This document shows, piece after piece, positions 1 through 4,461 of a stretch of 5,786 nt of DNA (position 1 is the first letter of the stretch; every line of letters begins with the position of its first letter). The stretch is from SHLJ01 sp041618535. Its GTDB lineage: Bacteria; Bacteroidota; Bacteroidia; Flavobacteriales; Flavobacteriaceae. Below the pieces are notes generated by a model. That model searched no databases. It saw only the letters and a program-made list of their open reading frames with translations, and was not told where the DNA came from. Where the stretch lies: the NCBI GenBank assembly GCA_041618535.1, contig JBFKFP010000167.1, positions 1 through 5,786 of the forward strand. The letters run 5' to 3'. The position numbers and the translations under genes were made by a program.

Positions 1-656
1 AGATCTTCCGATTCATAAACCAGGAATAGCAACCATCCGGCAGCACTTCCGCCGGAAACATAACCCTGAGTAGCTTTGACATTAGCTACCATATAATCAC
101 CATTTAACTGGTTTGAATCCCTGATCAATGAGGTGACATCCGCATAACAGAAATACGGGGCGCTATCTTCATAACCGTCCTCATGGATTCCGTCAAAAAG
201 AATGTTTCCCTGAACCTTTATGTAATCTTCTGCTCCCGGCGGTTTAAACAGGACCTTGTTAAACGTATCATCCCTCTCCCCGCTACCATAGTAGATGATC
301 TCCTCTCCCCGTTGGCGTTTTGTTCCCTTTACAAACGGGTAAACCCCTGTCCAATAAAGAGTAGCACTAACGACTGATGCTGTCGGACTGTCAATCTTGA
401 GGCTGGCCGAGCTTGAGGAAAATGTTTTGCCCCTGTCGTCAATGTCGATATATTGCATTTTGATCTGATCATTGAGAAGAGAGAACTCGTTATGCGGTTT
501 GCTCTCATGGGCGCTCAGGATATTATTACCTATAATAACGGCGTCTCCATTTATATAATGGTTTGTCGCCATCTTAAATGCCGGTTCTCCCTGGGCGATG
601 ATCACAGGGCCGCCCGTCAGGAAAAACAATAAGCACAAACTGAAGATCACTCTCAT
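1..656 (-). CDS. Large secreted adhesin-like protein, N-terminal part (C-terminus off the left edge)
   Basis: An open frame runs without a stop from an ATG at 654-656 to the window edge, giving 218 codons. The first 21 residues form a signal peptide: an Arg at position 2, a hydrophobic stretch over about 3-20, and likely cleavage after Ala21 before Gln-Gly. The mature part shows INGDAVIIGNNIL (35-47), MQYIDID (67-73), FSSSSA (79-84), ATLYWTGVYP (98-107), YADVT (171-175) and GWLLFLVYE (207-215). From memory, this block order is typical of the N-terminus of very large Bacteroidota secreted proteins that end in a gliding-motility-associated or type IX secretion sorting domain. That C-terminal part is not visible, so the export route is inferred. 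It probably acts at the cell surface or outside the cell. It is transcribed divergently from holB and shares a 76-bp upstream region with it. The family is fairly sure; the exact function is unknown. Confidence 0.8.
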   Translation of the reverse strand, partial: MRVIFSLCLLFFLTGGPVIIAQGEPAFKMATNHYINGDAVIIGNNILSAHESKPHNEFSLLNDQIKMQYIDIDDRGKTFSSSSASLKIDSPTASVVSATLYWTGVYPFVKGTKRQRGEEIIYYGSGERDDTFNKVLFKPPGAEDYIKVQGNILFDGIHEDGYEDSAPYFCYADVTSLIRDSNQLNGDYMVANVKATQGYVSGGSAAGWLLFLVYESED

Positions 657-677
657 ATAAAGCTCTGAAATTGCGCC

Positions 678-685
678 TAAATATA
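678..685 (-). promoter_or_regulatory. Probable -7 box for the secreted-protein gene
   Basis: On the minus strand this reads TATATTTA, seven of eight matches to the Bacteroidota -7 consensus TAnnTTTG. It ends 21 nt before the ATG at 656, which would give a leader of roughly 15 nt. No clear TTG-type -33 box lies about 19 nt further upstream, so the call rests on one element and its position. No Shine-Dalgarno sequence is visible before this gene. Confidence 0.4.
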
Positions 686-720
686 ACGGTTTAATGCCAG
701 AGTGGGGGATTGAATTATAT

Positions 721-728
721 TATATTTG
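721..728 (+). promoter_or_regulatory. -7 box for holB, implying a leaderless or near-leaderless mRNA
   Basis: TATATTTG is a full match to the Bacteroidota -7 consensus TAnnTTTG. It ends only 4 nt before the ATG at 733, so transcription should start at or within a few bases of that codon. This favours the start at 733 over the in-frame ATG at 694, which would lie upstream of the transcript. A good -33 TTG box at the expected distance is not evident. Confidence 0.55.
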
Positions 729-732
729 TGTC

Positions 733-1887
733 ATGCGATTCTCTGATGTTTTAGGCCAGGATCATCTGAAAAATCATCTTACTCACAGTGTGGGCAATGG
801 TCGGATTCCTCATGCACAGCTTTTTGCCGGACCGGAAGGTTGTGGGGCGCTGCCTATGGCGATAGCCTATGCGCGGTATATACTTTGTGGAAATTCGAAC
901 GGAGAGAGTGAAGGTGGAAATGAATCTTGTAATTTGAAATTTGATCATCTGTCTCATCCGGATCTTCATTTCGTTTTTCCGGTTGCCACGAACGACAAGG
1001 TAAAAAGTAAGCCGGTCTCCAAAATGTTTCTGGAAGAATGGCGCGGTCTGATTAAGGAGCAACCTTATTGTAACCTTTATGATTGGTACACAAAACTTGG
1101 GGTGGACAACAAGCAGGGGCAAATTGGAGTGGATGAGGCCGCAGAGATAGTAAGGTCCCTGTCATTGAAATCTTATGAGGGAGGCTACAAGGTCATGATT
1201 GTATGGATGGCTGAAAAGATGAATACCGCATGCGCCAATAAACTGCTTAAGCTGCTGGAAGAGCCCCCTCAAAAAACAATCTTTATCCTCATTTGTGAGG
1301 ATGAAGAACAATTGATCTCCACCATACGGTCGCGTTGCCAGATCCTGCATTTCCCGCCATTACCAGAGGAAGTTATAAAAAAGGCCCTGGTAAAGACCTA
1401 TGGGTTAGAGGAGGCGATCGCTGTTAAAATCGCTCATCAGGCAAATGGCAATTTTAATAAGGCAACAGACCTGATTTATTCAGACAGTGAAGATCAGCAA
1501 TTTGAGAAGTGGTTCGTCTTCTGGGTTAGAAGTGCATTTAAGGCCAAAGGCAGTAAATCTGCTATTCACGACCTTATAACATGGAGCGAGGAGGTGGCTA
1601 AAACAGGGCGGGAAACCCAAAAACAATTTCTTCATTACTGCCTTGGAATGTTCAGGCAGGCCTTGATGCTCAATTATTCTGTCCCGCAGCTGGTTTACTC
1701 TGAATCCGAGATGAAGGGCTTCAGCCTGGATAAATTCGCTCCTTTTGTTCATGAGAATAATATCCTTGAAATTCATTCAGAACTCCAGGATGCCATTTAC
1801 CATATCGAGCGAAACGCCAATTCAAAAATCGTACTGACCGACCTGTCCATCAAGTTAACACGTCTTCTACATAAAAAGGCCTCATGA
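733..1887 (+). CDS. holB: DNA polymerase III subunit delta' (clamp loader)
   Basis: This 384-residue protein is the delta' subunit of the clamp-loader complex, which opens the beta sliding clamp and places it on primed DNA. It begins FSDVLGQDHLKNHL and has the AAA+ fold landmarks: a degenerate P-loop GPEGCGALPMA (33-43) without the Lys-Thr/Ser of an active ATPase, YKVMIVWMAEKM (152-163) at the Walker B position, LLKLLEEPP (171-179), and the SRC motif (200-202) that supplies the arginine finger to a neighbouring subunit. Only Cys52 and Cys66 remain where E. coli delta' has a four-cysteine zinc module. It is about 50 residues longer than E. coli HolB, largely through the 80-130 region. The start at 733 is chosen over 694 because the protein then begins like its homologues and a perfect -7 box sits at 721-728. 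Its stop overlaps the start of the downstream lipid kinase gene. Confidence 0.92.
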   Translation: MRFSDVLGQDHLKNHLTHSVGNGRIPHAQLFAGPEGCGALPMAIAYARYILCGNSNGESEGGNESCNLKFDHLSHPDLHFVFPVATNDKVKSKPVSKMFLEEWRGLIKEQPYCNLYDWYTKLGVDNKQGQIGVDEAAEIVRSLSLKSYEGGYKVMIVWMAEKMNTACANKLLKLLEEPPQKTIFILICEDEEQLISTIRSRCQILHFPPLPEEVIKKALVKTYGLEEAIAVKIAHQANGNFNKATDLIYSDSEDQQFEKWFVFWVRSAFKAKGSKSAIHDLITWSEEVAKTGRETQKQFLHYCLGMFRQALMLNYSVPQLVYSESEMKGFSLDKFAPFVHENNILEIHSELQDAIYHIERNANSKIVLTDLSIKLTRLLHKKAS

Positions 1888-2807
1888 TAGCCCCTGAAAG
1901 ATCTGATTGGTTCGTGCTTGTGAATCCGAGCTCAGGAGGCGGGAAAGCAAAGAGAATCTGGCCGGGAATTAAGGCCTCTATGAAGAAGAGATCAATGGCT
2001 TTCATATATTCCAAAACCGAATTTCCCGGTCATGCATTATCAATAATCGAGGACGCCCTTAATAAGGGCTTCCGGAGGTTCATCGCAGTAGGGGGCGATG
2101 GCACCCTGCATGAAACCGTTAACGCCCTGATGCTGCAGGATAAAGTGGATAAAGGCATCTGCAGTATCGGCTTGATCCCTGTGGGCACTGGTAATGACTG
2201 GGCCAGACATTATGGTATTCCCCGGAAATACGAGTTAGCTATTGACAGAATCCTGCAAAATAATCTTGTTAAACAAGACATCGGGGTTCTGGAATTAAAG
2301 GGAGACGATCCGAAGACCATATATTTTAATAACCTTGCTGGCGTCGGATTTGATGGTTATGTTGTAGAGAAGATCCACAGGTTCAAGCATTGGGGGGCGT
2401 TTGCTTATCTTGCAGGCGCCATGATAAGCCTGGCCACTTATAAAAATTTTCAAGCGCGGATAGGCTTGGGAAAAGAGAATTTTTCAGGGAGAATTTTTAT
2501 GCTCATTGCCGGGATCGGACGTTATTCGGGTGGTGGAATGCAACTCACTCATGACCCGGTTTCGGATGATGGTAAATTTGATATAAGCCTTGTTCCGGCT
2601 ATTTCAAAACCTGAAATAATTAAATTCCTGCCGAAATTGTTTAACGGTAAAGCCGGGTCTGACAGGCGTGTGAAATCAAGCAAATCGATTTCCCTGAATG
2701 TAGATATTATGGATCAGGCTCCATTTATACAAGCCGACGGGGAACTTATAGGACGCGGTTCCTTCAGGGCACGAATTATTCCTTCAGCACTGAGTTTCTT
2801 TGTATGA
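1884..2807 (+). CDS. Diacylglycerol kinase family lipid kinase (YegS/BmrU/DgkB-like)
   Basis: This 307-residue protein has the full two-domain layout of soluble diacylglycerol/sphingosine-type lipid kinases. The N-terminal catalytic domain carries VNPSSGGGKA (13-22), the nucleotide-binding GGDGT (70-74) followed by LHETVNAL, and PVGTGNDWAR (99-108). The C-terminal beta-rich domain has YSGGGM (214-219), DPVSDDGKFDI (224-234) and QADGE (283-287), which contains the catalytic-type Asp-Gly-Glu. The family transfers phosphate from ATP to a lipid hydroxyl, usually diacylglycerol giving phosphatidic acid for phospholipid recycling; the true substrate here cannot be read from sequence. There is no signal peptide, so it is likely cytosolic and membrane-associated. 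Its ATG overlaps the holB stop as ATGA, with AAGG at 1876-1879 as a weak ribosome-binding site, so translation is probably coupled to holB. It converges on the OmpH-like gene with an 18-bp gap. Confidence 0.93.
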   Translation: MIAPERSDWFVLVNPSSGGGKAKRIWPGIKASMKKRSMAFIYSKTEFPGHALSIIEDALNKGFRRFIAVGGDGTLHETVNALMLQDKVDKGICSIGLIPVGTGNDWARHYGIPRKYELAIDRILQNNLVKQDIGVLELKGDDPKTIYFNNLAGVGFDGYVVEKIHRFKHWGAFAYLAGAMISLATYKNFQARIGLGKENFSGRIFMLIAGIGRYSGGGMQLTHDPVSDDGKFDISLVPAISKPEIIKFLPKLFNGKAGSDRRVKSSKSISLNVDIMDQAPFIQADGELIGRGSFRARIIPSALSFFV

Positions 2808-2810
2808 CCT

Positions 2811-2823
2811 AGGCCTTCAGCCT
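2811..2823 (+). terminator. Possible weak terminator in the convergent gap
   Basis: AGGC and GCCT form a 4-bp stem around a 5-nt loop (CTTCA), with a possible extra T-G pair. On the plus strand it is followed by the T-rich stretch GTTTATTCTTT. It lies just after the lipid kinase stop and before the stop of the convergent OmpH-like gene. The stem is short, so this is only a candidate end for the holB-kinase transcript. Confidence 0.25.
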
Positions 2824-2825
2824 GT

Positions 2826-3350
2826 TTATTCTTTCGACTTTTTATAGGATGCGTTCAATGAATCGAGAACGATCTGGGTAATGTCGTCTTCTGGCAGACC
2901 ATACATCACGGTGCTTGATGCATCTGTGGTTCCGAGGATCACTTTGTACCCATTTTTTTCACCATACGACTTCACGAAGTCCTTAACCTTGACGATGACC
3001 GAATCGATCTCCGCATTGAAAGCCTGCTGCAATTGTTGTTGTTCAAATTGAAGTTGCTGTTGCAGTAATTGCTGTTTCTGGCCAAGCTGATCGTACATCT
3101 CCTGGGCTTTCTGCTGAGACATCCGGCTTGCTTTCTGCTGAAAATCCTGAGCTTCGAGCTGGAAGGCCTGCCCAATACTGTCTGTCTTTTTAGAAAAGAC
3201 CGCATCTTTCGCCTTATACTTTTCTTCAATATCTATCTTTTCCTGATACTCGTTTATGACCTTGCCATTGTCAACAAACCCAATCCTGGCCTGTTCCTGG
3301 CAACCCAACAACATCAAGCCTAAACATATTAAGGTGAAAACTGACCTCAT
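2826..3350 (-). CDS. OmpH/Skp-family periplasmic protein, predicted lipoprotein
   Basis: This 174-residue protein begins with a lipoprotein signal peptide. A hydrophobic run over about 3-16 ends in the lipobox LLGC, with Cys17 as the lipidated residue. The following residues QEQ lack a strong acidic surface-export signal, so a periplasm-facing outer-membrane anchor is most likely. The mature part follows the OmpH/Skp pattern: a beta segment IGFVDNGKVINEYQEK (23-38), a long charged and Gln-rich helical coiled coil (about 40-125, with 12 Gln among residues 91-109), then NGYKVILGTTDASSTVMYG (133-151) closing the body and a short C-terminal helix. Skp-type proteins are holdase chaperones for unfolded outer-membrane proteins, but they are normally soluble trimers, so an anchored version may do a related job rather than the same one. 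It has its own promoter (3374-3381) and an A-rich leader, and lies downstream of mnmG and the methyltransferase. Confidence 0.87.
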   Translation of the reverse strand: MRSVFTLICLGLMLLGCQEQARIGFVDNGKVINEYQEKIDIEEKYKAKDAVFSKKTDSIGQAFQLEAQDFQQKASRMSQQKAQEMYDQLGQKQQLLQQQLQFEQQQLQQAFNAEIDSVIVKVKDFVKSYGEKNGYKVILGTTDASSTVMYGLPEDDITQIVLDSLNASYKKSKE

Positions 3351-3373
3351 AATTTCTTTTTAATTTGTTTCGG

Positions 3374-3381
3374 CAAAAATA
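3374..3381 (-). promoter_or_regulatory. -7 promoter box for the OmpH-like lipoprotein gene
   Basis: On the minus strand this reads TATTTTTG, a full match to the TAnnTTTG consensus. It ends 23 nt before the ATG at 3350, giving a predicted leader of about 17 nt that is very A-rich (AAAAAGAAATT before the ATG), as is common for Bacteroidota ribosome entry. A convincing -33 TTG element is not visible about 19 nt upstream. Confidence 0.5.
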
Positions 3382-3529
3382 GAAAAGTATCTCTGATAAA
3401 CTCTAAAATTGAAAGAAATGAATGCGATAATTAAAATCTATTTATTGTTTAATTCACTATAGTTTCACTCTATTTGTTTTGCCGTAAAAAGAAATTAGCA
3501 GAACGACTATTTTTTGTTTTTGGATAAAG

Positions 3530-3584
3530 AGCCTGCAGTCGGCTTTAATGCGCCCTTAAATGGGCTTAAAATGGTTTTAAGGGC
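3530..3584 (-). terminator. Hairpin cluster at the end of the methyltransferase gene
   Basis: GCCCTTAAA (3552-3560) and TTTAAGGGC (3576-3584) form a perfect 9-bp inverted repeat around 15 nt, and its right arm includes the TAA stop of the methyltransferase. A competing 7-bp hairpin, CTTAAAA (3565-3571) with TTTTAAG (3575-3581) and a 3-nt loop, uses the same right arm. Further along the minus-strand transcript, a small AGCC/GGCT hairpin (3530-3544) is followed by CTTTAT. No long U tract follows any of them, so termination is plausible but may be weak. The rest of the 3351-3576 spacer is AT-rich, with no ORF or RNA gene that I can support. Confidence 0.35.
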
Positions 3585-4428
3585 TTTTCAGCACATAAAT
3601 CAGGGATGAGTATTCTCCTGTTTTGCTTGCGCTGAGATTGGAGCGAGTGGCCACAAAGAATGCATTGAAGATATTCATCCAGCCCGACCTGTATTTTTCA
3701 GATAAGAGGCTGACATAGTAAGCATCGAAAAGCATGGGGTAGACCCCTGCCACTTTAAGTCCGTTTTCAGTTGCCAGGCGATGGATACTTTGCTGTGAAA
3801 AGTGCCAGAGGTGTCTTGGAACATCCCAGGCGGCCCAGAATGATTTGTAGAATGAAGCATCAAGGCTTCTATAGTTGGGGACTGCCAAAATTATGGAGCC
3901 GTTCTGATTGAGCATTTTTGAATAACGCTCAATTTCGGCCGAAGGACTATACAGGTGCTCGAGTACATGCCAAAGGCTTATGCAGTCATATTTTTGGTTT
4001 TCCAAACGGGTCCATCCCGAGTTGCCATATATACTGATATTCGTCTTTGCAGATGCTATGGCCCGAGCACTGTCGCTGGGTTCAATTCCGGAAATATCCC
4101 ATCCTTTTCGTTGACAGAATGATAGAAAGTCGCCCGTTCCGCATCCGATATCCAGCAGGGTGGCCGGTTCGGGGTGATATTTTTCCAATATGCGATACTT
4201 CCGTTTGAGATTGAATTGTTTTACAAGGTGATAAATTTTCTCAAACAGGTTTCTCCTGGAGTCCGTATGAGAGATATAATCGGGACTTTCATAATAACGG
4301 TGAATATCATCCTTGCCTGGATGAGGGAAAGTCTTCAGCCATTTGTAATCGGGATCATAGATCAATTCGAATTCTTCGCCTGAAACCGCATGATCTTTAA
4401 CAAGAGAATTAGCATTAGTTTCTGACAT
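3577..4428 (-). CDS. Class I SAM-dependent methyltransferase (Methyltransf_23-like)
   Basis: This 283-residue protein has the class I Rossmann methyltransferase landmarks in order: motif I LLDIGCGTGDFL (91-102) binding S-adenosylmethionine, the acidic end of strand 2 in GIEPSDSARA (114-123), YDCISLWHVLEHL (147-159) as motif IV, and GSIILAVPNY (177-186). The segment DVPRHLWHFS (202-211) is shared with a common bacterial subgroup, often found near glycan or envelope genes. The N-terminal 80 residues include YYESPDYISH (45-54), which I recall from Bacteroidota homologues beside mnmG. There is no signal peptide or membrane segment, so it acts in the cytosol. The substrate cannot be deduced. It lies 33 bp downstream of mnmG in the same direction and is probably co-transcribed with it. 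A candidate parS site lies in the gap, 11 bp before this ATG. No clear Shine-Dalgarno sequence is seen. Confidence 0.88.
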   Translation of the reverse strand: MSETNANSLVKDHAVSGEEFELIYDPDYKWLKTFPHPGKDDIHRYYESPDYISHTDSRRNLFEKIYHLVKQFNLKRKYRILEKYHPEPATLLDIGCGTGDFLSFCQRKGWDISGIEPSDSARAIASAKTNISIYGNSGWTRLENQKYDCISLWHVLEHLYSPSAEIERYSKMLNQNGSIILAVPNYRSLDASFYKSFWAAWDVPRHLWHFSQQSIHRLATENGLKVAGVYPMLFDAYYVSLLSEKYRSGWMNIFNAFFVATRSNLSASKTGEYSSLIYVLKSP

Positions 4429-4439
4429 TCAAGACCGAT

Positions 4440-4455
4440 TGTTTCACGTGGAACA
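4440..4455. other. parS: Candidate parS centromere site (ParB binding)
   Basis: TGTTTCACGTGGAACA matches the widely conserved bacterial parS palindrome TGTTTCACGTGAAACA at 15 of 16 positions; the single change is A to G at position 12. Within the known range of parS variants, this half-site form (GTTTCAC with GTGGAAC) is familiar. It sits in the 33-bp gap between mnmG and the methyltransferase, 6 bp beyond the mnmG stop. In many bacteria parS sites cluster near oriC, and mnmG (gidA) is often an origin-proximal gene. ParB loads here as a CTP-dependent clamp and works with ParA and SMC in chromosome segregation. No other CACGTG core was seen in the window. The sequence match is direct; function is inferred. 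Confidence 0.75.
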
Positions 4456-4461
4456 TTTATT

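Noticed and set aside
1..6. AGATCT at the window start, also seen near 1899 and 5768
   Set aside because: Three copies of a 6-mer in this length are unremarkable, and nothing else suggests a cloning junction or repeat.
183..377. Plus-strand 64-codon frame near the left edge
   Set aside because: It is antisense to the secreted-protein gene, which is open across the whole left region with a signal peptide and recognisable motifs.
1415..1422. GCGATCGC palindrome inside holB
   Set aside because: A single copy within coding sequence; it does not recur in the window, so it is taken as chance.
3021..3085. TTG/CTG trinucleotide repeat tract
   Set aside because: It is explained by glutamine codons of the coiled coil. 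The units are imperfect and mixed, so it is not a clean microsatellite or phase-variation tract.
2972..3229. Minus-strand frame rich in Arg, Ser and Asn within the OmpH-like gene
   Set aside because: It is an alternative-frame shadow of the coiled-coil region, with skewed composition caused by CAG/CAA codons and no family resemblance.
3069..3323. Plus-strand open frame encoding a very hydrophobic, membrane-like peptide
   Set aside because: It lies entirely antisense to the OmpH-like gene. Its Leu/Phe-rich content is what the complement of a Gln/Lys/Glu-rich coiled coil produces, and it has no promoter or ribosome-binding signal.
4174..4383. Plus-strand 69-codon frame
   Set aside because: It is antisense to the N-terminal part of the methyltransferase, whose frame is clearly coding; there is no independent support.
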